A stretch of 64,000 nucleotides of DNA, from positions 62,001 to 126,000 of the forward strand of contig FZRE01000009.1 of NCBI GenBank assembly GCA_900199655.1, read 5' to 3'. Below the pieces are notes generated by a model that worked only from the letters and a program-made list of their open reading frames with translations, searched no databases and was not told the DNA's origin. Origin of the DNA: Prevotellaceae bacterium KH2P17. GTDB lineage: Bacteria > Bacteroidota > Bacteroidia > Bacteroidales > Bacteroidaceae. Shown one piece after another: positions 17,500 through 25,498 of this stretch. Each line of letters starts with the position of its first letter. Positions within the stretch are counted from its first letter, which is position 1. The translations under genes and the position numbers were made by a program.

Positions 17500-18513
17500 A
17501 TGAACAAAGGCGTAAGATACTGTATCGGATTGGGGCTGGCGATAGCTATGCTGTTCGTGCTGAACCTGATGGCCGGCTCGGTTGATATTCCCGCAGCCGA
17601 CATCTGGCATATCCTCACGGGGCATGAAGCCGAGAGAGCCAGCTGGAAGTTCATCATCCTGGAGTCTCGGTTGCCGCAGGCGCTCACTGCGACCCTGTGC
17701 GGAGCGGCCCTGGCCGTTAGCGGACTGATGCTGCAAACGGCCTTCCGCAACCCGCTGGCAGGCCCCGGCATCTTCGGCATCAGCAGCGGAGCAGGCCTCG
17801 GAGTGGCGTTGGTCATGCTGCTCATGGGCGGCAGCGTGACGGCCGGGAGCCTCACTCTGAGCGGCTATGCAGCCATTCTGCTGGCCGCCTTTGCAGGAGC
17901 AATGGCGGTTACGGCCGTTATCTTCCTTTTTTCAACCATCGTCCGCAACAGCGTCATGCTGCTTATCATCGGCATCATGACAGGCTACATCTCCAATTCC
18001 GTTATCTCTCTGCTCAACTTCTTCGCCACCCAAGAGGGCGTGAAGAGCTACCTGGTGTGGGGAATGGGCAACTTCGGTGGCGTGTCGCTGCAGCAGATGC
18101 CGGTCTTCGCGGCCGTTACCGGAGCGGGTATCGTGGCCTCGGCGCTGCTCATCAAGCCGCTCAATGCGCTGCTGCTGGGCGAACAGTACGCCGAAAACCT
18201 CGGCATCAACATCGTGAGCGTACGCAACCGGCTGCTCGTGGTAACGGGTATTCTCACCGCGGTAACCACGGCTTTCTGCGGTCCCGTGGCCTTCATTGGC
18301 CTTGCCGTGCCCCACATGGCGCGCCTGCTGCTTACCACCGAAAACCACCGACAGCTGCTGCCGGCCACGCTCCTCATGGGTGCAGCCGTGGCGCTGCTGT
18401 GCAACATGGTTTGCTACCTGCCCCGCGAGAACGGCATCATACCCCTGAACGCCGTGACGCCGATTATCGGAGCCCCGGTCATCATTTACGTTATCGCACG
18501 CAAAACACACTGA
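17500..18513 (+). CDS. btuC: FecCD-family ABC permease, cobalamin import
   Basis: A 337-residue polytopic permease with about ten helices. Characteristic BtuC/FecCD motifs are LPQALTATLCGAALAVSGLMLQTAFRNPLAGPGIFGISSGAGLG (N-terminal third), the cytoplasmic LNALLLGEQYAENLGINI region that contacts the ATPase (the EAA-like coupling loop), and GPVAFIGLAVPHMARLL in the C-terminal third. It begins one base after the binding-protein stop. The ATPase BtuD that should pair with it is not encoded in this operon or elsewhere in the window, so it must be encoded elsewhere or shared. Confidence 0.88.
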   Translation: MNKGVRYCIGLGLAIAMLFVLNLMAGSVDIPAADIWHILTGHEAERASWKFIILESRLPQALTATLCGAALAVSGLMLQTAFRNPLAGPGIFGISSGAGLGVALVMLLMGGSVTAGSLTLSGYAAILLAAFAGAMAVTAVIFLFSTIVRNSVMLLIIGIMTGYISNSVISLLNFFATQEGVKSYLVWGMGNFGGVSLQQMPVFAAVTGAGIVASALLIKPLNALLLGEQYAENLGINIVSVRNRLLVVTGILTAVTTAFCGPVAFIGLAVPHMARLLLTTENHRQLLPATLLMGAAVALLCNMVCYLPRENGIIPLNAVTPIIGAPVIIYVIARKTH

Positions 18514-18516
18514 ACA

Positions 18517-19032
18517 ATGAACAAGATATACACTAAATCGGGCGACGGAGGCACCACCGGCCTCCCCGGCGGAAGCCGGGTGAGCAAGCTCGACCTGCGC
18601 ATCGAGGCCAACGGAGAGATAGATGAACTGAACGCCCTGATAGGTCTGGTGCGGGCGTCGCTGTCCGGAAACGAAGAAACCTGCAGTCTGTTAAAAGCCA
18701 TCCAGCAATTGCTGATGGCCGTGATGACCCACGTTGCGGCATCGGGCAAGGGCGAACCGGATGGCTTACGAGGCATGTGCAGCCGGCTGGAGGCCGAAAC
18801 CGACCGGCTGGCAACAGGCAACCGCTTCTGTTTCATGCTGCCGGGTGAGAGCCGCGAGGAGGCCTTGGTCCACGTTGCCCGTGCCAAGGCGCGCACGGCC
18901 GAAAGGCGGCTGTGGGCCGTGAACGAACGCTATCCGCTGGCTGCTGACGTGATGCAGTTCATGAACAGACTGTCGGACTATCTCTTTGCACTGGCCATCG
19001 GACTTTCCGAAGATACCGCCGCACGGCCGTGA
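18517..19032 (+). CDS. Cob(I)yrinic acid a,c-diamide adenosyltransferase, PduO type
   Basis: A 171-residue cytosolic enzyme that transfers the adenosyl group of ATP to cob(I)alamin, making adenosylcobalamin. The ATP-binding start is IYTKSGDGGTTGLPGG, followed by LRIEANGEIDELNALIGLVRA, and the RAKARTAERR region in the C-terminal helix contains the conserved arginine pair. It is typical in length. It begins three bases after the permease stop, so import and activation of B12 are coupled in one transcript under the riboswitch. The gene is the last of the unit; a family C repeat follows. Confidence 0.9.
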   Translation: MNKIYTKSGDGGTTGLPGGSRVSKLDLRIEANGEIDELNALIGLVRASLSGNEETCSLLKAIQQLLMAVMTHVAASGKGEPDGLRGMCSRLEAETDRLATGNRFCFMLPGESREEALVHVARAKARTAERRLWAVNERYPLAADVMQFMNRLSDYLFALAIGLSEDTAARP

Positions 19033-19094
19033 GCGGAGCTGGAAGCAACCCTGCCGCGGGTGTTCGTGCTGTCCGTATGGGGCTGCGATTAATT

Positions 19095-19225
19095 TTGACA
19101 AACACCTTCTGTAGTTTCGCGTATTCGTAACGAAGCAGCCAGTTGGCTGCAAATACGCGAAAATAGGGCTTCTTTTATTTCGCTGGTTATCAGCATTTTG
19201 TGTTTTTCTTCCGTTTTCCGGGCGC
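19095..19225 (+). repeat. Dispersed repeat family C, copy 2
   Basis: Starts TTGACAAACACC, has a stem with GCGTATTCG and GCAAATACGCG, the GCTGGTTATCAGCA block and ends CCGGGCGCC. It follows the PduO gene directly. The 240 bases after it (19226-19473) contain GAAGCTATCCTTC modules and no gene. Confidence 0.75.
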
Positions 19226-19473
19226 CCGAAAGCTGCCTTTCGGGCCATCAAAAGCTCATTTTCCTTCGGCTTGGAGCTGCCTTTCAGCAGTCTTGAAGCT
19301 ATCCTTCGGCAACCCTGGAGCTATGCTTCGGGGTGGCCGGCCGTGGCTTTCTGCCTTTTCCGGGCATCGGAACAGGCTATTTGGAGGCTATTTCGTACGA
19401 AACGGCTACACCGTTTTCTGGCATAAAATCAGGACAAACAGGCACGCCGTTCCGTAGCTCCGGCGCTGCCGTT

Positions 19474-19968
19474 TCAGATGATTCGCTGGTAAGCAAGCCG
19501 CTCCTCGCCGTTGAGCAGGTGGATGATGCCGCAGTAGGTGAAGCCGTAGGAGGTGATGAGATGCTGCATGATGCGGTTGTCGGCATGGGTGTCGATGCGG
19601 ATGTTGCGGGTGCGGGTGAAGCAGAAATCCATCATGGCGCGGAACACGCCGTGGCTCTCGGGCGTGCTGGCCACGCGGTGGATGATGTAGTAAGGCTGCT
19701 CATCGTCGGCCCAACGGCCGTTGTAGATGGTCTTGTAGGTAGGGTCGGGGCCTTTCACAAATGCGAAAGTAGCCACCACGCGGCCGTCTTCCTCGCACAC
19801 GTAGCTGGCGCCACAGTCGATGTCGGCCAGTATCTGCCCGCGCGAGGGCTTGCCTTCGGGCCACTGGTCCGGGTTGCCCGCAGAGCGCATAATCTGCCGG
19901 GCAGCGTCGATGATGGTCATGATGCGGTCGGTATCGGCCGTGGTTGCGGGGCGTATGGACAGTGACAT
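19474..19968 (-). CDS. GNAT family N-acetyltransferase
   Basis: A 164-residue GNAT-fold protein. Recognisable features are the N-terminal SLSIRPATTADTDRIMTIID (strand 1 and helix 1), the VVATFAF strand, the IIHRVASTPESHGVFRAMMDF region carrying the acetyl-CoA pyrophosphate loop (weak R/QxxGxG/A match), and the C-terminal IRIDTHADNRIMQHLITSYGFTYCG segment, where the DTHADNR/YGF pattern is typical. The acceptor is unknown. It lies on the same strand as pheS, 48 bases downstream of that gene's stop, so it may be read with it. Confidence 0.8.
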   Translation of the reverse strand: MSLSIRPATTADTDRIMTIIDAARQIMRSAGNPDQWPEGKPSRGQILADIDCGASYVCEEDGRVVATFAFVKGPDPTYKTIYNGRWADDEQPYYIIHRVASTPESHGVFRAMMDFCFTRTRNIRIDTHADNRIMQHLITSYGFTYCGIIHLLNGEERLAYQRII

Positions 19969-20016
19969 GGGCGTTAACGGTTTGTCTCCCGCACTGCGGG
20001 AGTGGAGTTTCGGGAC

Positions 20017-21054
20017 TTAATAAGCTGATTCGAACTCGCGCAGGAAGCGGCAGTCGTTCTCGGAGAACATGCGCAGGTCGCTCACGCGATACTTGAGGTT
20101 GGTGATGCGTTCCACGCCCATTCCGAAGGCGTAGCCGCTGTACACGCTGCTGTCAATGCCGCAGGCTTCGAGTACGTTGGGGTCTACCATGCCGCAGCCC
20201 AGTATCTCCACCCAGCCGGTATGCTTGCAGAAGCCGCATCCCTTGCCGCCGCAGATGTTGCAGGAGATGTCCATCTCGGCGCTGGGTTCTGTGAAGGGGA
20301 AGTAGCTGGGGCGCAGTCTTATCTTGGTATCGGGGCCGAACATCTCGCGTGCAAACGTGAGGAGCACCTGCTTGAGGTCGGTAAAGCTCACGCCCTTGTC
20401 AACGTACAGGCCCTCTACCTGATGGAAGAAGCAGTGGGCGCGGGCGCTGATGGCCTCGTTGCGGTACACCCGCCCCGGGCAGATAACGCGTATGGGGGGC
20501 TGGTGGGTCTCCATGTAGTGGCTCTGGTCGTTGCTGGTGTGGGAGCGCAGCAGGATGTTCTTGGTTACGTCGTTGGGGTTCATCTCAACGAAGAACGTGT
20601 CCTGCATGTCGCGTGCAGGATGGTCGGCAGCGAAGTTGAGCTTAGTAAATACGTGCAAATCGTCGTCCACCTCGGGTCCTTCTGCTAAGGTGAAGCCCAT
20701 GCGGGAGAAGATGTTGATGATGTCGTTCTTGACGATTGTGAGCGGGTGACGTGTGCCCAGACGGATGGGGTAGGGCGTGCGCGTGAGGTCCAAGTCGTCG
20801 TTTTCGGCGTCTGCAGTTTCGGCTTGCTCCCTGAGTTCGTTAATTTTAGCTATCGCGGTTTGCTTGAGTTCGTTTATTTTCATGCCCACCGTCTTCTTCT
20901 GGTCGGCTGCAATGTTGCGGAAATCGGCCATCAGCGCGTTTATTTCTCCTTTCTTGCTGAGGTACTTCAGCCGCAGTTTCTCAACCTCTTCGGCATTCTG
21001 TGCGGAGAGTTCACTTACTTCCTTGAGCAGTTCGTCTATTCTATCAAGTATCAT
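20017..21054 (-). CDS. pheS: Phenylalanine--tRNA ligase alpha subunit
   Basis: A 345-residue class II aminoacyl-tRNA synthetase subunit that, with PheT, charges tRNA-Phe. The N-terminal coiled coil (residues 1-85) binds tRNA; motif 1 to 3 regions include GTRHPLT, LLRSHTSNDQSHYM, RPSYFPFTEPSAEMDI and GMVDPNVLEACG...GFGMGVERI-type sequence near the end (YAFGMGVERITNLKY). The cysteine cluster CNICGGKGCGFCKHTGW is the insert commonly seen in Bacteroidetes and many other PheS. pheT is not in the window, as is usual for Bacteroidales. The minus-strand -7 box TACCTTTG is at 21085-21078. Confidence 0.95.
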   Translation of the reverse strand: MILDRIDELLKEVSELSAQNAEEVEKLRLKYLSKKGEINALMADFRNIAADQKKTVGMKINELKQTAIAKINELREQAETADAENDDLDLTRTPYPIRLGTRHPLTIVKNDIINIFSRMGFTLAEGPEVDDDLHVFTKLNFAADHPARDMQDTFFVEMNPNDVTKNILLRSHTSNDQSHYMETHQPPIRVICPGRVYRNEAISARAHCFFHQVEGLYVDKGVSFTDLKQVLLTFAREMFGPDTKIRLRPSYFPFTEPSAEMDISCNICGGKGCGFCKHTGWVEILGCGMVDPNVLEACGIDSSVYSGYAFGMGVERITNLKYRVSDLRMFSENDCRFLREFESAY

Positions 21055-21077
21055 AGTCGTTTGTTACAATTTACCTG

Positions 21078-21135
21078 CAAAGGTAACATTTTTATGCTAA
21101 AACCAAGAAGATATCGAAATAAAGTTGTATTTTTG
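21078..21135. promoter_or_regulatory. Divergent -7 boxes for pheS and the DUF4348 gene
   Basis: Minus strand 21085-21078 reads TACCTTTG (pheS). Plus strand 21128-21135 reads TATTTTTG (DUF4348 lipoprotein gene at 21178). Confidence 0.55.
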
Positions 21136-21177
21136 CAGCAATTTGAGAGTCTTTATGGTTCATAGAAGAAATGTGAT

Positions 21178-22032
21178 ATGAAAAAGGGAGCTTTCTTTAT
21201 ACTCTTTCTGGTGGCGTGTACGGCCATCAGCTATACCACAACCGGTTGTACAGACAAGAAGCCCGCAGCCGACAGCGTGGCCGTAGACACCGGCCGGGTG
21301 GACTCGGTTGTGGAGGATACGATGGAAACCATCATCGAACAAACGCCCATGCCCAAGGCTGCCGACGAGCTTTTTGACGACTTCTTCTTCAACTTCTGCG
21401 GCAACAGAAAGCTGCAGCGCAGCCGCATCCGCTATCCGTTGCCCGTCTACATGGACGGCAAGGTGAGCAGCCATATTGCCCAGAAGGAGTGGAAGATTGA
21501 CCATTTCTTCATGAACCAGGGCTACTATACCCTCATTTTCGATAACCGCAAGCAGATGAACTTGATGAAGGACACCGCCGTGAACCACGTGGTGGTGGAG
21601 AAGATATACTTCAGTCAGAAGCGCGTGAAGCAGTATCTCTTCAACCGGGTGAACGGCCAGTGGATGCTCACTTCGCTCAATTTCAAGCCCATGTATGAAA
21701 ATCAGAACGCCTCGTTCTGGCGCTTCTACGAGCGTTTCTCTACCGACAGTGCTTTCCAGGTGGAAAGTATGAACGACCTGGTGCAGTTCACCACCACCGA
21801 CCCTGACGACGAGTTCCGCCAGATTGAGGGCTCCATGGCTCCCGAACAGTGGCCGTCGTTCAAGCCGGGACTCATCCCCTCGGGCATCATCTACAACATC
21901 ATCTACGGCCAGGAATACCAGCAGAGCAGCCAGAAGATATTCGTTATTCGCGGCATTGCCAACGGACAGGAGGAGGAACTGGTGTTCCGTAAGCGCCAGG
22001 GACGATGGAAACTGATGAGTTTCAATGGCTGA
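21178..22032 (+). CDS. DUF4348 family lipoprotein
   Basis: A 284-residue protein of unknown function in the DUF4348 family, restricted to Bacteroidetes. It begins with a signal and a lipobox (TTGC at Cys24), followed by an Asp/Glu-rich linker to about residue 60. The folded part has FDDFFFNFCGNRKLQRSRIRYPLPV near residue 70 and the mixed alpha/beta repeats typical of NTF2-like lipoproteins. It is followed after twelve bases by murB, so it may be co-transcribed with it. No catalytic motif can be named. Confidence 0.8.
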   Translation: MKKGAFFILFLVACTAISYTTTGCTDKKPAADSVAVDTGRVDSVVEDTMETIIEQTPMPKAADELFDDFFFNFCGNRKLQRSRIRYPLPVYMDGKVSSHIAQKEWKIDHFFMNQGYYTLIFDNRKQMNLMKDTAVNHVVVEKIYFSQKRVKQYLFNRVNGQWMLTSLNFKPMYENQNASFWRFYERFSTDSAFQVESMNDLVQFTTTDPDDEFRQIEGSMAPEQWPSFKPGLIPSGIIYNIIYGQEYQQSSQKIFVIRGIANGQEEELVFRKRQGRWKLMSFNG

Positions 22033-22044
22033 CGGGGCAACGGA

Positions 22045-23070
22045 ATGATAGAACGCTACGACTATAATCTACTCAAACACAACACGTTCGGCATCGACGC
22101 CAAGTGCCGGAGATTTCTGGAATATGCCTCGACCCATGAGGCCGTGCAGCTTGTCGGCATGCTCACTGAAGCCGACCGGCCGCTGCTCATCATCGGGCAG
22201 GGCAGCAATCTGCTGCTCACAGGCGACTATCAAGGCACCGTCATCACTCCCCAGAACCGCTTCGAGGCCGAAATCCTGACACAGCCTTCGGCCTCCGGCC
22301 AGGTACTTCTTAGGTGCTGGGCCGGCACTACGTTTGATGACGTGGTGGAGTTTGCCGTTACCCACGGCCTTTATGGTGCCGAGAACCTCTCGCTCATACC
22401 GGGAGAGGTGGGAGCCTCGGCCGTTCAGAACATCGGCGCTTATGGTGCCGAGGCCTGCGACATCATACACCACGTCGAAGCGGTGGAGATAACCACGGGC
22501 CGCGTTCTTACCTTCAGCAATGCCGACTGCGCCTACAGCTACCGCCAGAGCAGGTTCAAGCGCGAATGGAAGGACAGGTTCCTCATTACGCATGTTACCT
22601 ATCAGCTTTCGCGCACGTTTGCACCCCGCCTGGATTACGGCAACATCAGGGCGCGGCTGGCCGAAAAGCAAATCGGCCATCCCACTGCCCGCGAGCTGCG
22701 CGAAACCATCATCGAGATACGCAGAGCCAAGCTGCCCGACCCGGAAAAGGAAGGAAACGCCGGCAGCTTTTTTATGAATCCCGTTGTTTCGCGGGCCAAG
22801 TACGAGGAGCTGGAAGCCCGTTTCCCGGGCCTGCCGCACTACACCGTCGACGCCGACCACGAGAAGATACCCGCCGGATGGATGATAGACCAGTGCGGAT
22901 GGAAGGGCAGAAGCCTGGGCCGCGCAGGCGTGCACGACCGCCAGGCATTGGTTCTGGTTAACCGGGGCGGGGCCACGGGGCAGGAAATCGTACAGTTGTG
23001 CGAGGCCGTGAGGCGGGATGTTTTCAGCAAATTCGGCATCGAAATCCATCCCGAAGTAAACATCAGGTAA
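22045..23070 (+). CDS. murB: UDP-N-acetylenolpyruvoylglucosamine reductase
   Basis: A 341-residue FAD enzyme reducing UDP-GlcNAc-enolpyruvate to UDP-MurNAc with NADPH in peptidoglycan synthesis. The FAD-binding parts are GQGSNLLLTGDYQGTVI and LIPGEVGASAVQNIGAYGAE. The proton-donating serine is in GNAGSFFMNPVV, and the catalytic glutamate is at the C-terminal EIHPEVNI. Presence of the NIGAYG loop and length place it in the type I class, like E. coli. It lies between the DUF4348 lipoprotein and an MBL-fold hydrolase, with a 12-base gap upstream and 17 bases downstream, so the three genes form a probable operon. Confidence 0.95.
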   Translation: MIERYDYNLLKHNTFGIDAKCRRFLEYASTHEAVQLVGMLTEADRPLLIIGQGSNLLLTGDYQGTVITPQNRFEAEILTQPSASGQVLLRCWAGTTFDDVVEFAVTHGLYGAENLSLIPGEVGASAVQNIGAYGAEACDIIHHVEAVEITTGRVLTFSNADCAYSYRQSRFKREWKDRFLITHVTYQLSRTFAPRLDYGNIRARLAEKQIGHPTARELRETIIEIRRAKLPDPEKEGNAGSFFMNPVVSRAKYEELEARFPGLPHYTVDADHEKIPAGWMIDQCGWKGRSLGRAGVHDRQALVLVNRGGATGQEIVQLCEAVRRDVFSKFGIEIHPEVNIR

Positions 23071-23087
23071 ATGGAAAGGAGAAGAAC

Positions 23088-23849
23088 ATGAGGCTTACTT
23101 TCTTGGGTACAGGCACGTCGGGCGGCGTTCCGTCGCTGGGATGCAGCTGCGAGGTGTGCCGTAGTACCGACCCGCGCGACAGGCGATTGCGCACGGCGGC
23201 GTTGCTCGAAAGCGATACAACGCGGCTGCTCATAGACTGCGGTCCCGACATCCGCCAGCAGTTGCTGCCGCTCCCGTTCCGTCAGCTGGACGGCGTGCTG
23301 CTTACGCACATCCATTACGACCACGTGGCGGGCATAGACGACCTGCGGCCGTTCTGCATCTTCGGCGATATAAACATCTACGCCAACGCGAGCACGGTGC
23401 GCGGACTGAAGCAGACGATGCCTTATTGCTTCACAGAGAAGCTCTATCCCGGCGTTCCGCTGCTCAAGCTCCACACCATTACGCCCCATCAGCAGCTGCA
23501 TCTGGGCGATATAGACATCATGCCCATTGAGGTGATGCACGACTGGCTGCCCATCCTGGGTTACCGTTTCGGCTCGCTGGCCTATATCACCGACATGAAG
23601 ACCATGGCCCCCGCGGAGTACAAGTACCTGCGGGGCGTGGAGACGCTGGTGGTTAATGCGCTGCGGTGGGAGAAGCCCCACCACTCGCACATGCTCGTAC
23701 CCGACGCCGTGAAGTTTGCCGAACGGATAGGCGCCCGCCGCACCTACTTTGTGCACATGACCCACCAGATAGGCTTCCATGCCGAGGCCAACAGGCTGCT
23801 GCCGGACGGAATGGAGTTTGCCTACGACGGGTTGACCATCGAAGTGTAA
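23088..23849 (+). CDS. MBL-fold metallo-hydrolase (PhnP-like)
   Basis: A 253-residue beta-lactamase-fold hydrolase resembling the cyclic phosphodiesterase PhnP. The start RLTFLGTGTSGGVPSLGC is typical, including the cysteines CSCEVCRS that bind zinc in PhnP; the metal site is HIHYDHVAGIDDLRP; then VMHDWLPILGYRFGSLAYITD and the C-terminal HMTHQIGFHAE with further histidines. By family, it hydrolyses cyclic or linear phosphodiesters or tRNA-like ends; the true substrate is unknown. ATG at 23088 was chosen since the preceding 30 codons of the frame overlap the end of murB. Confidence 0.82.
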   Translation: MRLTFLGTGTSGGVPSLGCSCEVCRSTDPRDRRLRTAALLESDTTRLLIDCGPDIRQQLLPLPFRQLDGVLLTHIHYDHVAGIDDLRPFCIFGDINIYANASTVRGLKQTMPYCFTEKLYPGVPLLKLHTITPHQQLHLGDIDIMPIEVMHDWLPILGYRFGSLAYITDMKTMAPAEYKYLRGVETLVVNALRWEKPHHSHMLVPDAVKFAERIGARRTYFVHMTHQIGFHAEANRLLPDGMEFAYDGLTIEV

Positions 23850-23935
23850 AGAATCAGCATAACTGACAAATCGGAACTAAAACGCCAGTTTTTACTAAAT
23901 AATGTTATAAAAACGGCTTTAAAAGAATAAAATGC

Positions 23936-23966
23936 TTGCAAATAACGAGATTTATTCTTATCTTTG
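23936..23966 (+). promoter_or_regulatory. Promoter of the small RNA candidate
   Basis: TTG at 23936-23938, a 20-base spacer, TATCTTTG at 23959-23966. No open reading frame starts downstream before the terminator at 24009-24033. Confidence 0.65.
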
Positions 23967-23971
23967 CAACG

Positions 23972-24036
23972 TGTTTTTCATAGTATTAGATTTAAGGTTA
24001 ACAAGGTTGGAGTACGGCGGTACTCCTTTTTTTATG
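23972..24036 (+). ncRNA. Putative small RNA of about 65 nucleotides
   Basis: A consensus promoter ends at 23966 and a textbook intrinsic terminator (GGAGTAC, loop GGCG, GTACTCC, seven T) lies at 24009-24033. The body GTATTAGATTTAAGG followed by TTAACAAGG contains no open frame longer than a few codons. A similar sequence is, from memory, conserved in Bacteroidales as a short transcript, but I cannot name an Rfam family with certainty. Its partner genes are murB/MBL upstream and a minus-strand unit downstream. Confidence 0.55.
24009..24033 (+). terminator. Intrinsic terminator of the small RNA candidate
   Basis: Perfect 7-base stem GGAGTAC/GTACTCC with loop GGCG, followed by TTTTTTT. Confidence 0.75.
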
Positions 24037-24139
24037 CCCGTAAGTCGATGTCCAAAGGCACAGGAACGTAAGTTCACAATCCTACCCAGACGCTTTCTCT
24101 GGCCCAGCCCGAAACCTCTTTGGCGGCGGGCTTTCTGAC

Positions 24140-24230
24140 ATTGCCGTGAAAGAGCTATGCTTCAAGCCTCTTGAAGCTATCCTTCAGGCGCCTTGAACCT
24201 ATCCATCAAGAGGCTTGAACGATACCTCCC
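24140..24230. repeat. Short module repeat, family D
   Basis: Alternating GAGCTATGCTTCAAG, GAAGCTATCCTTCAGG and related units occur here, with small inverted repeats such as CCTCTTGAAG / CAAGAGGCTTG. Similar modules are at 8086-8152, 19240-19332 and 43440-43525. Confidence 0.5.
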
Positions 24231-24257
24231 GCCCTGCCACCCGTACGGTGAGGGCAC

Positions 24258-24285
24258 AAAAAAGGCATAGACTGTAATCTATGCC
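24258..24285 (-). terminator. Terminator of the YtxH/holin-like unit
   Basis: GGCATAGA (24264-24271) and TCTATGCC (24278-24285) form a perfect stem, followed on the minus strand by a T run (A6 at 24258-24263). It lies 16 bases downstream of the last gene of the unit. Confidence 0.7.
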
Positions 24286-24300
24286 GGCTGTAGGTTCAAC

Positions 24301-24549
24301 TTATTTCTTGAACTTCCTGTAGAGCTTCCAGGCCAGAATGACGCCGTCGAGTACGCCTGCCCCAGTGTTCATCAGGCTGTTGAAACGCCTGGACGGGGTA
24401 GAGGCCGACTTGAAAGCCACGGGCTGGTGGAACAGGTTTGACCACAGGGAGCGAATCTTCTGGTCGTCTTTCTGAATGTCGGCGAGGAGCAGGGCCTTGC
24501 GGAGCCGTATCTCGTGAAGATTCTTATAGGGTGTTATCGGAGTTTCCAA
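24301..24549 (-). CDS. Hypothetical protein linked to a holin-like membrane protein
   Basis: An 82-residue protein, not recognised as a named family. It is basic, has HEIRLRKALLLADIQKDDQKIRSLWSNLF in the first half and a short Gly/Val/Ile-rich segment (TGAGVLDGVILAWKLYRKF) in the second that may associate with the membrane. The same order of a small basic protein, a holin-like protein and a YtxH protein recurs in Bacteroidales, so a shared envelope role is inferred. It is the last gene before the terminator at 24258-24285. Confidence 0.6.
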   Translation of the reverse strand: METPITPYKNLHEIRLRKALLLADIQKDDQKIRSLWSNLFHQPVAFKSASTPSRRFNSLMNTGAGVLDGVILAWKLYRKFKK

Positions 24550-24573
24550 TGTGTAATCGATGATTTTGAAAGA

Positions 24574-24924
24574 TTATTTACCGAGGAGCAGACTGGCCAG
24601 GAAATGCACCAGAGGCTTCTCTATCCACGGCTTGCGGAAGATGATGAAGAGCATGAGCACCACAAAGTAGAAAGCGGCGACGATGGCAAACGCCCCCACC
24701 TGTCCGGTCAGAGGAGCCAGTGCGTAGGCAACAGCAAAGCTCACGTAGATGAGCATCAGGATGAGCAGAAACGCCAGTACGCCCGCCATGATGAGTGCCG
24801 TGAGAACCCTGACAACCTTCTCCACCACGTCCAGCTTTACATATTCGCTTTGCAGACCAATGTAATGCTTGATGACTTCTACCAGCTGTCCGATGGTCTC
24901 TATATTCTTGTCGTTACTGAACAC
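24574..24924 (-). CDS. Phage-holin-family-like (superfamily III type) membrane protein
   Basis: A 116-residue protein with a helical N-terminus (NIETIGQLVEVIKHYIGLQSEYVKLDVVEKVV), then two strong hydrophobic helices near residues 40-90 and a basic end. It matches the pattern of Bacteroidetes proteins annotated as actinobacterial-phage-holin superfamily III. In this setting it is chromosomal and not part of a phage; the name should not be read as a lysis function. It lies between the 82-residue protein and the YtxH protein, with gaps of 24 and 91 bases. Confidence 0.7.
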   Translation of the reverse strand: MFSNDKNIETIGQLVEVIKHYIGLQSEYVKLDVVEKVVRVLTALIMAGVLAFLLILMLIYVSFAVAYALAPLTGQVGAFAIVAAFYFVVLMLFIIFRKPWIEKPLVHFLASLLLGK

Positions 24925-25015
24925 GTTATGTATTTTGCTTGATTAAGAACTTGGGAAAGGCACAGGGAGGGCTGCTGAGGCCTCCCTCCCCGCACTTGTA
25001 GATTTCCCGCTGCGT

Positions 25016-25234
25016 TTACTCAGCGATGTTGGTAGCGGCGTCCTTGATGTCGTCTACCAAGTCATTCACGTCTTTCTTAGACAGTTTGAGGTCGTGTTTC
25101 TTGCAGAAGTCGTCTACTGCATCAACAATCTTGTTGCGGGTATCCGCACCTTTCTCGGGAGCCATGAGCAGGCCCAGGGCCGCTCCGGCAATGGCGCCAC
25201 CTAAAAATGCGCCAATGTAACCTAATGTCTTCAT
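25016..25234 (-). CDS. YtxH-like small membrane protein
   Basis: A 72-residue protein with one glycine-rich transmembrane helix (YIGAFLGGAIAGAALGLLMAPEKG) followed by the APEKG turn and a charged helical tail, the YtxH pattern. YtxH proteins are often induced by stress in Bacillus; the role in Bacteroidetes is unknown. The frame extends upstream to 25450, but that part has no homology and is AT-rich; ATG 25234 gives the conserved start. First gene of the three-gene minus-strand unit. Confidence 0.75.
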   Translation of the reverse strand: MKTLGYIGAFLGGAIAGAALGLLMAPEKGADTRNKIVDAVDDFCKKHDLKLSKKDVNDLVDDIKDAATNIAE

Positions 25235-25498
25235 AATCTTTCTTATTTTTAGAATTAAACAATGAGTTTCTTCGTCACCGTGTACCTTATTATATATAAC
25301 GGTGTCTTGAAGTGACAAAAGTAGTAAAAGATATCTGAAGTACAACCAAATGCGAAGCCATTTTTTGTTAAAATAGTTGTATTTCCTTGATTTAACAAAC
25401 TTTATGCGGCATTTTTCTGCGAGTTTAGTAGATATTTTGTAATTTCGCACATTATAGTTATGATAACAAGTTTAATTTCTAATAACCTATTAAGAATT

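Noticed and set aside
24574..24924. Prophage remnant because of a holin-like gene
   Set aside because: No other phage genes are nearby; the three-gene unit with a YtxH protein is a normal chromosomal arrangement.
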